From Luteimicrobium xylanilyticum (GTDB lineage: Bacteria > Actinomycetota > Actinomycetes > Actinomycetales > Cellulomonadaceae), in assembly GCF_009429125.1 (NCBI RefSeq), contig NZ_CP045529.1, forward strand, positions 1,736,001 to 1,800,000: a stretch of DNA of 64,000 nt. Direction: 5' to 3'. This document shows, one piece after another, positions 38,369-48,141 of the stretch. A model generated the notes under the pieces. That model was not told the DNA's origin. It saw only the letters and a program-made list of their open reading frames with translations, and searched no databases. Position 1 is the first letter of the stretch; every line of letters begins with the position of its first letter. Made by a program: the position numbers and the translations under genes.

Positions 38369-39214
38369 GTGGCGCGGGCAGGGTTCGGCCGGGCGCTCGC
38401 GGGCGCCGCGACCGCCGCAGCGGCGACCGTCGCGGCCCGTGCGCTCGTCGCGCGGCGCGTGCCGGGCGGCGCCGAACGCTGGGAACGGACCAACCACCGC
38501 GGCGAGCCCGTGAGCATGCTCGAGGGCCCGTCGGTCGCGGCGGGGCTGACGGCGGGAGCGGTGACCGCGCTCGACGGTCGTGTCGGCGCGGCGGCCGTGC
38601 TCGCGACGGCCGGGGGAGCGGCGTTCGGCGTGGTCGACGATCTCGCGGAGGACACGTCGCGCCGGACCAAGGGCCTGCGCGGTCACCTGGGGGCGCTCGC
38701 GCACGGTGAGCTGACGACCGGTGGCCTCAAGGTCCTGGGCATCGGGGCGACGGCCTTCGTCGCCGCGTGCGTCCGGGGCTCCCGCGGGCGAGAGGGGGCA
38801 GGCGGCCGCGCGTTCGACATCGTCGTGGACACGGCCCTGGTCGCCGGGACGGCGAACCTGCTCAACCTGCTCGACCTGCGCCCCGGGCGGGCGCTCAAGG
38901 CTGCCGCCGGTGCGTCCGTGCTGCTCGCGCCGCTCGCGCCGTCGACGGCGGCGGCGGCCGGACCGGTCCTGGGCTCCGCCGCGGCTGCCGCGTCCCGCGA
39001 CCTCGCCGAGCGCGACATGCTCGGCGACGGCGGTGCGAACGCGCTGGGCGCCCTCGTGGGGGTCCAGGCGACCGGGTTGCCGCGCGCCGCCCGGGTCGCG
39101 GTCCTCGCGGGCGTCGTCGGGCTCACGGTCGCGAGCGAGCGCGTGAGCTTCTCCGCCGTGATCGACCGGACGCCCGCGCTCCGGGCCCTCGACCGGCTCG
39201 GGCGCCGGGGGTGA
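38369..39214 (+). CDS. MraY/WecA-like (PNPT family) membrane protein with altered motifs
   Basis: 281 residues with several Ala/Val/Leu-rich membrane segments. Features shared with polyprenyl-phosphate sugar-1-phosphate transferases: WERTNHRGEPVSMLEGPS near the N-terminus, an Asp pair followed by a KGLRGHLGAL loop (VVDDLAEDTSRRTKGLRG), HGELTTGGLKVLGI, a helix with NLLNLLDLRPGRALK where classical MraY has N(x)3DG(x)DG, and MLGDGGANALGALVG. The catalytic-loop replacement suggests a distinct substrate or a non-classical enzyme. GTG start is two bases after the steB-like gene; stop overlaps the flippase start. It is the only such protein in the cluster. Function inferred only at family level. Confidence 0.7.
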   Translation: MARAGFGRALAGAATAAAATVAARALVARRVPGGAERWERTNHRGEPVSMLEGPSVAAGLTAGAVTALDGRVGAAAVLATAGGAAFGVVDDLAEDTSRRTKGLRGHLGALAHGELTTGGLKVLGIGATAFVAACVRGSRGREGAGGRAFDIVVDTALVAGTANLLNLLDLRPGRALKAAAGASVLLAPLAPSTAAAAGPVLGSAAAAASRDLAERDMLGDGGANALGALVGVQATGLPRAARVAVLAGVVGLTVASERVSFSAVIDRTPALRALDRLGRRG

Positions 39215-40902
39215 GCGTCCCCGCACGGCTGCGGGGCGCGACGCAGAGCCTGGCGGGCGCCGCGCTGCTCATCACGGTCGTGACGATCGCGAGCCGGCTG
39301 CTGGGCTTCGCACGCCAGCTCGTCCAGGCCTCCGAGGTCGGTACCGTCGGGGTCGGCACGGCCTACGCGAGCGCGAACCTCCTGCCCAACATCCTGTACG
39401 AGGTCGCGGCGGGCGGTGCGCTCGCCGGAGCCGTCGTCCCGGTCCTCGCGGGGGCCATCGCGCGCCGGGCGCGGCTCGACGTGAACCGCTCCGCGTCGGC
39501 TCTTCTGACGTGGGCGCTCGTGGTGCTCGTGCCCCTCGGGCTCGTGATGCTCGTGTTCGCCGGCCCGATCGCCTCCCTGATCCCGCACGTCGGACACGGC
39601 GAGACCGCCGCGACGACGACCTACTTCCTGCGGGTGTTCGCGCTCCAGATCCCGCTGTACGGCGTCGGGTTCGTGCTCTCGGGCGTGCTGCAGGCGCACA
39701 AGCGGTTCTTCTGGCCGGCCGCCGCGCCCATGCTCTCGAGCGTCGTCGTGATCGGCGCCTACCTGGTGTTCGGCCACCTCGACGCCGACCCCACGGACGT
39801 CGCGGCGGCGTCGCGGTCCGCGCTCGCCTGGCTCGCGTGGGGGACCACGGCGGGTGTGGCCGCGATGTCGCTGCCCCTGTTCGTCCCCGCGTGGCGCACG
39901 GGCACGTCGCTCCGCCTCACGTTCCGGTTCCCGCCGGGCCAGGCGGCACGGGCCCGCCGGCTCGCTCTGGCGGGCGTCGGGGCCGTCGTCGCGCAGCAGG
40001 TCGCGTCGCTCGCCATCCTGTGGGCGGCGAACCGGTGGGGCGGCGACGGCGCGTTCCCCGTGTACCAGTACGCGCAGGCCGTCTACGTCCTCCCGTACGC
40101 CGTGCTCGCCGTGCCTCTCGCGACGAGCACGTTTCCGCGCCTCGCGGAGCGTGCGTCGCTCGGCGACCACGCCGGGTTCTCCCGGCTCGTGGCACCCACG
40201 ACCAGGATCGTCCTCACCGTGACCGCGGTCGGGGTGGCGGCGCTCGTAGCGGCGAGCGACGCCGTGCAGGCGTTCTTCGCCACGTTCACCCCGGGCGGGG
40301 TCGCGGGCATGGCCGCGACCGTCGCGTGGCTCGCGCCCGGCCTGCTGGGCTTCGCGCTCGTCTTCCACCTGTCGCGGGTCCTGTACTCGCTCGACCACGG
40401 CCGCGCCGCGGTGCGGGCGACGGCGCTCGGGTGGGGCGTCGTCGTCGTCGGGGCGCTCGTGCTCCCGCCCGTGCTCGCGCGGGGGGCGTCGGACGCCGTC
40501 CGGACGCTCGAGGGCATCGGGGTCGCGTCGAGCCTCGGGATGACGGTCGCGGGCGCTGCACTGCTGTGGGCGGTCCACCGCTACGCGCCGGGCCGTCCGC
40601 TCGCCGGCGTGGCCCGGACCGTGGCCGTGCTGGCCGTCGGGGCGGCGCTGGGCTCCCTCGCCGGGCTCCTGACGAGCAACGTGCTCCTGCCCGACGACGC
40701 CGGGTCCCTCAGGACGCTCGCCTCCGGCCTCGAGTCGCTCGGCGTGGGTCTCGTCGCCGCCGTCGTCGGGGCGGTGGTCGTCGTGGTCGCCTCGCTCGTG
40801 GGGGACCGCCCGACGCTGCGGGGCCTCGCGTCCCTGCGCGGCAGCGACGCGGCCGTCGTCCCGCCCGACGGCCAGGGGACCGGGGACGAGGAGGACGCAT
40901 GA
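39211..40902 (+). CDS. MurJ/MviN-like lipid-linked glycan flippase
   Basis: 563 residues with about 14 transmembrane segments. The start is RLRGATQSLAGAALLITVVT, then IASRLLGFARQLVQASEVG and TAYASANLLPNILYEVAAGGALAGAVVPVL, the conserved MviN N-terminal block. MurJ normally flips lipid II; many actinobacteria have more than one MviN protein, so this one may serve peptidoglycan or another undecaprenyl-linked glycan. No C-terminal kinase-like or extracellular domain is fused. GTGA overlap upstream and ATGA overlap downstream couple it to the MraY-like gene and the glycosyltransferase. Confidence 0.85.
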   Translation: MSVPARLRGATQSLAGAALLITVVTIASRLLGFARQLVQASEVGTVGVGTAYASANLLPNILYEVAAGGALAGAVVPVLAGAIARRARLDVNRSASALLTWALVVLVPLGLVMLVFAGPIASLIPHVGHGETAATTTYFLRVFALQIPLYGVGFVLSGVLQAHKRFFWPAAAPMLSSVVVIGAYLVFGHLDADPTDVAAASRSALAWLAWGTTAGVAAMSLPLFVPAWRTGTSLRLTFRFPPGQAARARRLALAGVGAVVAQQVASLAILWAANRWGGDGAFPVYQYAQAVYVLPYAVLAVPLATSTFPRLAERASLGDHAGFSRLVAPTTRIVLTVTAVGVAALVAASDAVQAFFATFTPGGVAGMAATVAWLAPGLLGFALVFHLSRVLYSLDHGRAAVRATALGWGVVVVGALVLPPVLARGASDAVRTLEGIGVASSLGMTVAGAALLWAVHRYAPGRPLAGVARTVAVLAVGAALGSLAGLLTSNVLLPDDAGSLRTLASGLESLGVGLVAAVVGAVVVVVASLVGDRPTLRGLASLRGSDAAVVPPDGQGTGDEEDA

Positions 40903-42023
40903 GGGTGCTGCAGATCCTGGGATCGAGTGCGGGCGGGGTCGGCCGGCACGTGGGACAGGCCGCGGACGCGCTCCGGGCTGCCGGGCACGACGTGGTGGTC
41001 GCGGGGCCCGCCTCGGTGCGCCCCCTCGTCGGCGAGGACGTCGCTTTCGAGGCCGTCGAGATCACGGACCGGCCGCGCCCCGGCGACGTGGCCGTCGTCC
41101 GGCAGCTCGCCGCGCTCCGACGCGGCGCCGACGTCGTGCACGCGCACGGGTTGCGCGCCGGGGCGCTCGCCGTGCTCGCGGTGCGCGGTCTCGGCCGCGC
41201 GCCCGACGACGGGGCGCGCACGCCGCGGGTCGTCGTCACGCTGCACAACCTGCCCGTGGGCGGGCGCGCCGTGCGCGGGGTCTCCGCGGTCCTCGAGCGC
41301 GTCGTCGGACGGGGCGCCGACGTGGTCCTGGGGGTGAGCCCCGACCTCGTCGCGCTCGCGACGGCCCGGGGCGCGCGGCGGGCCGAGCTCGCGCTCGTCC
41401 CCGCGCCCCGCGCCGTGGCCGCTGCCGACGGCGCAGCACGGGCTCGCCGCACCCGCGAGGCGCTCGGCGTGACCGGTGACGAACGCCTCCTCGTCACGGT
41501 CGGGCGCCTGGCACCGCAGAAGGGCCTCGGCGCCGCGGTCGCGGCGGCCCGGGAGCTCGCACGGACGCCGCACGCGTTCCGCTGGGTCGTCGCGGGCGAC
41601 GGCCCGCTCCGCGGCGAGCTCGAGGCCGAGATCCGCGCGTCCGGGGTACCCGTCGAGCTCCTGGGCGCGCGCGACGACGTCGGGGCGCTCCTCGCCGCCG
41701 CCGACGTCGCCGTCAGCACCGCGCGCTGGGAAGGCCAGCCCCTGTGGCTGCAGGAGGCGCTCGCGCAGGGCGCGGCGATCGTCGCGACCGACGTCGGTGG
41801 CACGCGTGCCGTCGTCGGCGACGGGGCCGTGCTCGTGCCGTCGCAGCCCCGGGCCGCGCTGGCGGGCTCGCTCGCGGCGTCGATCGCGGGACTGCTGTCC
41901 GACGACGCGGCGCGCGACGCGCTGCGCGCCCGCGCCCGGGCGCGGGCGGCACGGCTGCCCACGGGTGCGGACGTCGTCGAGCAGCTCGAGGCCGTCTACC
42001 GGCCCGGACGCGCGCACGGCTGA
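40899..42023 (+). CDS. GT4-family glycosyltransferase
   Basis: 374 residues, GT-B fold, soluble or membrane-associated. The N-terminal half starts [21 protein letters not shown] (glycine loop for the acceptor site) and has [14 protein letters not shown] and [12 protein letters not shown]. The C-terminal half has [84 protein letters not shown], the nucleotide-sugar EX7E region of GT4 enzymes. Translationally coupled to the flippase, so it may build the glycan that the flippase exports (inference). Donor and acceptor unknown. Confidence 0.85.
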   Translation: MRVLQILGSSAGGVGRHVGQAADALRAAGHDVVVAGPASVRPLVGEDVAFEAVEITDRPRPGDVAVVRQLAALRRGADVVHAHGLRAGALAVLAVRGLGRAPDDGARTPRVVVTLHNLPVGGRAVRGVSAVLERVVGRGADVVLGVSPDLVALATARGARRAELALVPAPRAVAAADGAARARRTREALGVTGDERLLVTVGRLAPQKGLGAAVAAARELARTPHAFRWVVAGDGPLRGELEAEIRASGVPVELLGARDDVGALLAAADVAVSTARWEGQPLWLQEALAQGAAIVATDVGGTRAVVGDGAVLVPSQPRAALAGSLAASIAGLLSDDAARDALRARARARAARLPTGADVVEQLEAVYRPGRAHG

Positions 42024-42085
42024 GGACCGCCGCGCGCGGGACGGAACTCACAGCGCGCCCTCCCGGCACCGCTCCCGGCCGCTGT

Positions 42086-42091
42086 TAGGAT
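42086..42091 (+). promoter_or_regulatory. -10 element of pyrG, probably leaderless
   Basis: TAGGAT ends eight bases before GTG 42100, so transcription would begin on or beside the start codon. The -35 is not recognisable. GGAG at 42092-42095 could instead act as a ribosome-binding site if the mRNA starts further upstream. Confidence 0.45.
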
Positions 42092-42099
42092 GGAGTTCC

Positions 42100-43827
42100 G
42101 TGGCAGATCACTCGAGCAGGCTCCCCAACCGCCCCGGAACCGCGCACCGACTCCGCGCGGACTCCCCGACCCGACACATCTTCGTCACGGGGGGTGTGGC
42201 CTCCTCCCTCGGCAAGGGCCTGACGGCCTCGAGCCTCGGGCGCCTCCTGCGGGCCCGCGGTCTGCGGGTCAAGATGCAGAAGCTCGACCCGTACCTCAAC
42301 GTCGACCCGGGCACGATGAACCCGTTCCAGCACGGCGAGGTGTTCGTCACCGAGGACGGCGCGGAGACGGACCTCGACATCGGGCACTACGAGCGCTTCC
42401 TCGACGTCGACCTCGAGGCGTCGGCGAACGTCACCACCGGCCAGGTGTACTCGAACGTCATCGCGAAGGAGCGGCGCGGGGAGTACCTCGGCGACACCGT
42501 CCAGGTCATCCCGCACATCACCGACGAGATCAAGGCCCGCATGCGTGCGCAGGCCGGCGACGACGTCGACGTGATCATCACCGAGATCGGCGGCACCGTC
42601 GGCGACATCGAGTCGCAGCCGTTCCTCGAGGCCGCGCGCCAGGTACGCCACGACGTCGGCCGCGACGACGTGTTCTTCCTGCACGTCTCGCTCGTCCCGT
42701 ACATCGGCCCGTCGGGCGAGCTCAAGACCAAGCCCACGCAGCACTCGGTCGCCGCGCTGCGCAGCATCGGCATCCAGCCCGACGCGATCGTCCTGCGGTG
42801 CGACCGCGAGGTTCCCGAGTCCACGAAGCGCAAGATCGCGAACTTCACGGACGTCGACGAGGAGGCCGTCGTCACCGCCAAGGACGCGCCGAGCATCTAC
42901 GACATCCCGCGCGTCCTGCACTCCGAGGGCCTCGACGCGTACGTCGTGCGCCGCCTCGGCCTGCCGTTCCACGACGTCGACTGGGCCGGCTGGGACGACC
43001 TGCTGCGTCGCGTGCACGAGCCCGCGCACGAGGTCGAGGTCGCGCTCGTCGGCAAGTACGTCGATCTGCCCGACGCCTACCTGTCCGTGACCGAGGCGCT
43101 GCGGGCCGGCGGCTTCCACCACGACGCGAAGGTGCACGTGCGCTGGGTCGCCTCGGACACCTGCGAGACGCCCGAAGGTGCCCGCAAGCACCTCGGCGGC
43201 GCGGACGCGGTCCTGATCCCCGGCGGTTTCGGGGTCCGGGGGATCGAGGGCAAGCTCGGCGCGCTGCGCTGGGCCCGCGAGAACAAGGTCCCGACGCTCG
43301 GCATCTGCCTCGGCCTCCAGTCGATGGTCATGGAGTACGCCCGCACCGTGCTGGGGCTGGCCGACGCGTCGTCGTCCGAGTTCGACCCCGACACCAAGCA
43401 CCCCGTGGTCGCGACCATGGAGGAGCAGCTCGCGATCGTCGGCGGCGACGGCGACCTGGGCGGGACCATGCGGCTCGGCTCGTACGAGGCCGCTCTGACC
43501 CCCGGCTCGGTCGTCGCGACGGCGTACGGGACCGAGCGCGTCTCCGAGCGGCACCGGCACCGGTACGAGGTCAACAACGCCTATCGCAAGCAGCTCGAGG
43601 ACGCGGGCTTCGTCATCTCCGGCACGAGCCCGGACGGGTCGCTCGTCGAGTTCGTCGAGCTGCCCGCCGACGTGCACCCGTACTACGTCGCGACGCAGGC
43701 GCACCCCGAGTTCAAGTCGCGCCCGACGCGCTCGCACCCGCTGTTCGCGGGTCTCGTCGGTGCGGCGCTCGCCGTCCGCTCGGGCGCCGCGGAGCCCGCC
43801 GAGGACGTCGCAGCCGAGGCGCTGTGA
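42100..43827 (+). CDS. pyrG: CTP synthase
   Basis: Glutamine-dependent amidation of UTP to CTP; 575 residues. The synthetase half opens [21 protein letters not shown] (ATP loop) with [20 protein letters not shown] and a Mg site [12 protein letters not shown]. The C-terminal class I glutamine amidotransferase has [16 protein letters not shown], the nucleophile elbow [11 protein letters not shown] (Cys) and HPEF near the end for the His-Glu pair. About 30 extra residues precede the conserved start ([15 protein letters not shown]). Predicted to have its own, probably leaderless, promoter. Confidence 0.96.
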   Translation: MADHSSRLPNRPGTAHRLRADSPTRHIFVTGGVASSLGKGLTASSLGRLLRARGLRVKMQKLDPYLNVDPGTMNPFQHGEVFVTEDGAETDLDIGHYERFLDVDLEASANVTTGQVYSNVIAKERRGEYLGDTVQVIPHITDEIKARMRAQAGDDVDVIITEIGGTVGDIESQPFLEAARQVRHDVGRDDVFFLHVSLVPYIGPSGELKTKPTQHSVAALRSIGIQPDAIVLRCDREVPESTKRKIANFTDVDEEAVVTAKDAPSIYDIPRVLHSEGLDAYVVRRLGLPFHDVDWAGWDDLLRRVHEPAHEVEVALVGKYVDLPDAYLSVTEALRAGGFHHDAKVHVRWVASDTCETPEGARKHLGGADAVLIPGGFGVRGIEGKLGALRWARENKVPTLGICLGLQSMVMEYARTVLGLADASSSEFDPDTKHPVVATMEEQLAIVGGDGDLGGTMRLGSYEAALTPGSVVATAYGTERVSERHRHRYEVNNAYRKQLEDAGFVISGTSPDGSLVEFVELPADVHPYYVATQAHPEFKSRPTRSHPLFAGLVGAALAVRSGAAEPAEDVAAEAL

Positions 43828-44537
43828 GCACCCCTCGGGAGGCCGCGGGCCACGAGCCCGTCGTGCGGGACGTCGTCGCGCCGCGACCCGTCGTGCGGCG
43901 CGAGCTCGTCCACCACGGCCGGATCTGGGACGTCGTCGCCGACGACGTCGACCTCGGCGGCGGGACCGTCGTCTCGCGCGAGATCGTCGACCACCCGGGC
44001 GCGGTCGCGGTCGTCGCGCTCGACGACGACGGCCGGGTCCTCCTGCTGCGCCAGTACCGGCACCCCGTCCGACGCGAGCTGTGGGAGGTCCCGGCCGGGC
44101 TCCTCGACGTCGCAGGCGAGCCGGCCGACGTCGCGGCGGCGCGCGAGCTCGGCGAGGAGGCGGACCTGCGGGCCGCCCGCTGGGACGTGCTCGTGGACTA
44201 CTACACGAGCCCCGGTGGGAGCTCCGAGGCGCTGCGGGTGTTCCTCGCCCGCGACCTGTCGGCCGTGCCCGACGCCGAACGGCACGTCCGCGAGGACGAG
44301 GAGCGCGACATCGAGCTCCGATGGGTCGCGCTCGACGACGCCGTGGACGCCGTCCTCGGCGGTGCGGTGCACAACCCGTCGGCCGTCGTCGGCGTGCTCG
44401 CGGCGCACGCCGCCCGGGCGGCCGGGTGGTCGACGCTCCGCCCCGCCGACTCCCCGTGGCCCGAGCGGCGCACCGCGACGATGACGGAGCGCGCCGCGAC
44501 CGACGTGCGTGGCGCGGGCGCGGCTGACCAGGGATGA
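43824..44537 (+). CDS. Nudix hydrolase, ADP-ribose pyrophosphatase type
   Basis: 237 residues. The Nudix box runs [25 protein letters not shown] (given in parts: [13 protein letters not shown], then [12 protein letters not shown]) near residues 95-120, preceded by [19 protein letters not shown], the substrate block of ADP-ribose/sugar-nucleotide hydrolases, and followed by [14 protein letters not shown]. The C-terminal tail ([17 protein letters not shown]) is unstructured. The GTG overlaps the pyrG stop. The same pyrG-Nudix pairing occurs in mycobacteria (Rv1699-Rv1700, from memory). Confidence 0.9.
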   Translation: MSTPREAAGHEPVVRDVVAPRPVVRRELVHHGRIWDVVADDVDLGGGTVVSREIVDHPGAVAVVALDDDGRVLLLRQYRHPVRRELWEVPAGLLDVAGEPADVAAARELGEEADLRAARWDVLVDYYTSPGGSSEALRVFLARDLSAVPDAERHVREDEERDIELRWVALDDAVDAVLGGAVHNPSAVVGVLAAHAARAAGWSTLRPADSPWPERRTATMTERAATDVRGAGAADQG

Positions 44538-44587
44538 CGCGCACGCCGTCGGGACGCGGGGTACCGACGGTGTGCGCCGTGCGCCGC

Positions 44588-44593
44588 TAGGGT
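44588..44593 (+). promoter_or_regulatory. -10 element of the AfsR-like regulator, probably leaderless
   Basis: TAGGGT ends seven bases before GTG 44601. It would place the transcription start on that codon and exclude the in-frame GTG at 44592, which overlaps the hexamer. No Shine-Dalgarno sequence is present. Confidence 0.45.
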
Positions 44594-44600
44594 GGTCGTC

Positions 44601-47600
44601 GTGCCGGGCACCCCTCCCTCTTCGGACGCCGTCGACATGACGGCCGCCGTGCCGGCGCACCCTTGCGACGCGGCGGTCCTCGGTGCCGTCCAGGCCAGGG
44701 GAGCCGACGGCACCCTCGTCGCGCCGGGCGGCGTGCGCTCCCGCGAGCTGCTCGTGGCGCTCGTGCTCGCGCACGGGCGCCCGGTCTCGTCGCGAGCGCT
44801 GCTCGACGACCTGTGGTGGGACCACGACGACCTCGCCGACCCGCGTGCCGCGCTCCAGACCCTCGTCTCGCGCACCCGGCGGATCGTCGCGCCCGGCCTC
44901 GTGAGCTCGGGGCCCGCGGGCTACGCGTGGTCGGGGAGCAGCGACCTCGCGGCCGCCCGGAGCACGCTCGAGGCCGCAACGGCTGGGCTCGCCGCGGACG
45001 ACGCCGGCGCGGCGCTCGCGGCGGCGCGCGCCGGTCTGGCGCTCTGGCGTGGCGAGCCCGGAGCTGATCTGAGCCCTGGCTCCCCGCTCGCCGACGCTCT
45101 CGCAGGCGAGGCCGGCCGCCTCGCCGGGGCGCTCGAGGAGGCCCTCCTCGCGGCCCTGGTCGCGGCCGGCGAGGACGAGGAGGCGGTCGCGCTTGCGGGC
45201 CGCCGGCTCGCTGCCCTGCCCTCCGACGAGGCGGCCTGCCTGGCGTACATGACCGCAGCCGCCCGCCTGGGCCGCGTGAACGACGCGCTGCGCGCGTTCG
45301 CGGGGCTGCGGGAGGCGCTCGCGGACGAGCTGGGCGCCGACCCGGGCGCAGGCGTCGTCGAGCTGCACGAGCGGCTCCTGCGCGGAGAGGTGCCGGGCGC
45401 TTCCGGCGTGGGCTCGGCGCCGCCCGCACCCCCGGGGCCGGCGAAGACCGACGCGAACGGCGCGACTCACGTGGCGTCCGACGGCCCCCGGCCAGCTCCG
45501 TCCCTCACGGTCGGCCTGCGTGCCGCGCCCAACCCGCTGGTGGGACGTGACGGCGACGTCCTGGCGCTCGAGGAGGCGCTGGGACGCTCCCGCCTCGTGA
45601 CCGTGCTCGGCCCGGGAGGACTCGGCAAGACACGCATCGCCCAGGAGCTCGCGCATCGCGCCGCGGGGCGCGGTGAGCCGGTCGCCGTGGTCGAGCTCGC
45701 GAGCGTGCGCACCGACGACGACGTCGAGCTCGCTCTGGCCACGACGCTCGGGGTCCGGGACGTCCAGGGTTCCCAACGGCTCGGTGACGGCATCCCGCGC
45801 CCCGACACGCGCGCGCGCATCCTCGACCGTCTTCGCGCGCCGGGGACCCTCGTCGTGCTCGACAACTGCGAGCACGTGCTCGACGGTGCCGCCGCGTGGG
45901 TCGCCGACGCGCTCGCGGAGACGTCCGTGCGGGTGCTCACGACGAGCCGTGCCCCGCTCGCGCTGGCCGCGGAGACGGTCCTTCCGCTACCGCCGCTCGC
46001 CAGTCGGGCCGCCCTGGAGGGGACGGCCGGCGCGCCCGACGCGGGACCCGCGGTCGTCCTCTTCGAGCAGCGCGCCAGGGCGGCGCGACCGGAGGCGCCG
46101 CTGCCCCGCGACGTCGTCGAGCGGCTGTGTGACCGCCTCGACGGGCTGCCGCTCGCGATCGAGCTCGCTGCGGCGCGGGTGCGGTCGATGTCCGTGGTCG
46201 AGATCGAGCGGCGGCTGGCGTCCCGCTTCGCACTCCTGACCTCCGGCGACCGCGCCGCACCCGAACGCCACCGCACGCTGCGTGCCGTGATCGAGTGGAG
46301 CTGGAACCTTCTGGGTACCGCCGAGCAGGCGCTCCTGCGGAGGGCGTCCGTCTTCCCGGGGACATTCGGTTCCGAGACGGTCGAGGCCGTCACCGCCGCG
46401 GTGGACGGGCGTGCGAGCGACCCGACCGCGCTCGGGACGCTCGACGACCTCGACGGGCTCGTCGGGCAGTCGATGCTGGTCGTGGTCGACGACCCGGCCG
46501 CCGGGACGACCCGGTACCGCATGCTCGAGACCGTCCGTGAGTTCGGCGGGCTCGAGCTGGAGCGCGCCCGGGAGGGCGAGGCCGTGCGCGAGGCTGTGTA
46601 CGCGTGGGCTACTGCGCTGGGGCACGACCTGGGTGGGCGGCTGGCCGGCCACGAGCAGCTCGAGACCATGCGGCGCGTCCGTGCCGAGCAGGACATCCTC
46701 GTGCAGGTGATCCGCTGGGCGATCGAGGACAGGCGGCGCGACGTCCTCGGGCCGGTCTTCGCGCTCCTGGGGCACTTCTGGATGCTGCGCGGGCAGTTTG
46801 TCGAGGCGGTCTCGTTCGGGCTCGACGTCGCCGACGTGTTCGTCGGGCACGAGCCGACCGCCGAGGACGCCAGCGACCTCGCCTGGGTGTACTTCGCGGC
46901 GGGCTCGCCGATCGCGGTCGTCCTCGACCGAGCACGGTCGGTCCGCTCGTCGGCCCGGCTGCGACGTCTGGCCCGCAGCGGGCTCCCGCTCGCGCCCGAG
47001 GCCCGCTCGTTCGTGGAGCTCGCGGTCGGCGTCGGCGACCTCGCTTCGTTCCCGGCGCTGCTCGAGCGTCAGCGCGAGGACGACGACTGGACCGTGTCGA
47101 TGATCGCGCACGTCATGTCTGCGCAGATCGGCGAGAACATGGGCGAACTCGGCACCGCGGAGGGGTACGCCCGGCGCGCCTACGAGATCGCGACGCAGCA
47201 CGGAGACGCCTGGGGCGCGGCGATGGCCACCCAGAGCCTCGCTGAGATCGCCGCCGAGTCGGGGCGACCGGAGGACGCGCTGCGCTGGGTCGAGATCACC
47301 CGAGCCGGGATCGCAGGCCTCGACCTCGACACCGACGTCTTCATGTTCCAGGTCGGTTCGATCGAGGCGAACGCGCTCGTGGCGCTCGGCCGCGGCGACG
47401 AGGCCCGTGCCATGCTGCAGAACCTCGCCCGGACGCCCGACGATGTCGGCACGTCCTCGGTGCTGCCGGGCGCGGAGGAAGTGTTCAGTGCCTCGGACCG
47501 ACGCATCATGGGCCTCGGCGGCCTGTCGCACGAGGCGTACGTGCGCGGCGACGTCCGCGAGGCCCTCGAGCTCTCCACCCTGACCTACGACGAGCTCCGC

Positions 47601-48086
47601 AACCAGCGGCGGGGAGGATTCCAGGGCGGCCTGGTGCAGGCCGCGAACCGGCTGGCCATGGCCGTCCTCGACGCCGAGGACGCCCGTGCGCAGGGACGCG
47701 AGCCCGCCTCGAGCGCCGACGAACGCGACGCGTGGGTGCGCGAGCTCACGACGGCGCTGCGGATCTCGCTCCGCGGCCAGGGGGCGGGCGGGTTCGTGGA
47801 CCGGCCGGTGCTGGGCGCCGCGGCGCTCGCCCTCGGCTCCTACCTCTGGTCGGCCAAGCCGGACGCGGCGGATCTCGGGCTCGAGCTCGTGGCGCTCGCC
47901 GACCGGGTGAGCTCGCGCCAGGACTATGTGGTGCTCGAGCGTGCGCGTCACCGGGACGCAGCCGTGCGCGCGGTCGGCGAGGGCCCCGTCGTGGCCGCGG
48001 AGCAGCGCGCCCAGGCGTCCCCGGACCCCGTCGCGAGGATCCGTGAGATCGTCGGAGAACGGCCGTGGCGGGGGCACACCGGCTGA
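44601..48086 (+). CDS. AfsR/SARP-type transcriptional regulator with BTAD and STAND ATPase domains
   Basis: 1,161 residues. Residues ~20-110 form a winged-helix DNA-binding region (GVRSRELLVALVLAHGRPVS, then DDLWWDHDDLADPRAALQTLVSRTRR). A bacterial transcriptional activator domain follows (~115-260). Then a STAND/NB-ARC-like ATPase has NPLVGRDGDVLALEE, Walker A GPGGLGKT (from residue 337), TLVVLDNCEHVLDG (Walker B) and VLTTSRAPLALAAE. The remaining ~550 residues are TPR-like. Such proteins usually switch on secondary metabolism or export genes. No kinase domain is fused. The convergent DrrAB-type transporter is the only nearby candidate target. Effector unknown; assignment to architecture is firm, role is not. 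Confidence 0.88.
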   Translation: MPGTPPSSDAVDMTAAVPAHPCDAAVLGAVQARGADGTLVAPGGVRSRELLVALVLAHGRPVSSRALLDDLWWDHDDLADPRAALQTLVSRTRRIVAPGLVSSGPAGYAWSGSSDLAAARSTLEAATAGLAADDAGAALAAARAGLALWRGEPGADLSPGSPLADALAGEAGRLAGALEEALLAALVAAGEDEEAVALAGRRLAALPSDEAACLAYMTAAARLGRVNDALRAFAGLREALADELGADPGAGVVELHERLLRGEVPGASGVGSAPPAPPGPAKTDANGATHVASDGPRPAPSLTVGLRAAPNPLVGRDGDVLALEEALGRSRLVTVLGPGGLGKTRIAQELAHRAAGRGEPVAVVELASVRTDDDVELALATTLGVRDVQGSQRLGDGIPRPDTRARILDRLRAPGTLVVLDNCEHVLDGAAAWVADALAETSVRVLTTSRAPLALAAETVLPLPPLASRAALEGTAGAPDAGPAVVLFEQRARAARPEAPLPRDVVERLCDRLDGLPLAIELAAARVRSMSVVEIERRLASRFALLTSGDRAAPERHRTLRAVIEWSWNLLGTAEQALLRRASVFPGTFGSETVEAVTAAVDGRASDPTALGTLDDLDGLVGQSMLVVVDDPAAGTTRYRMLETVREFGGLELERAREGEAVREAVYAWATALGHDLGGRLAGHEQLETMRRVRAEQDILVQVIRWAIEDRRRDVLGPVFALLGHFWMLRGQFVEAVSFGLDVADVFVGHEPTAEDASDLAWVYFAAGSPIAVVLDRARSVRSSARLRRLARSGLPLAPEARSFVELAVGVGDLASFPALLERQREDDDWTVSMIAHVMSAQIGENMGELGTAEGYARRAYEIATQHGDAWGAAMATQSLAEIAAESGRPEDALRWVEITRAGIAGLDLDTDVFMFQVGSIEANALVALGRGDEARAMLQNLARTPDDVGTSSVLPGAEEVFSASDRRIMGLGGLSHEAYVRGDVREALELSTLTYDELRNQRRGGFQGGLVQAANRLAMAVLDAEDARAQGREPASSADERDAWVRELTTALRISLRGQGAGGFVDRPVLGAAALALGSYLWSAKPDAADLGLELVALADRVSSRQDYVVLERARHRDAAVRAVGEGPVVAAEQRAQASPDPVARIREIVGERPWRGHTG

Positions 48087-48106
48087 GCCGGGGACCCCCG
48101 CCACGG
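48063..48106 (+). terminator. bidirectional terminator between the regulator and the exporter permease
   Basis: A perfect 12-bp stem CCGTGGCGGGGG/CCCCCGCCACGG (48063-48074 with 48095-48106) encloses a second 5-bp stem CCGGC/GCCGG around the regulator's stop codon. It sits between convergent genes and could serve both. Confidence 0.75.
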
Positions 48107-48141
48107 GAGGGCGGTGCAGGACGGCGGGTGCGCCGTCGGGC

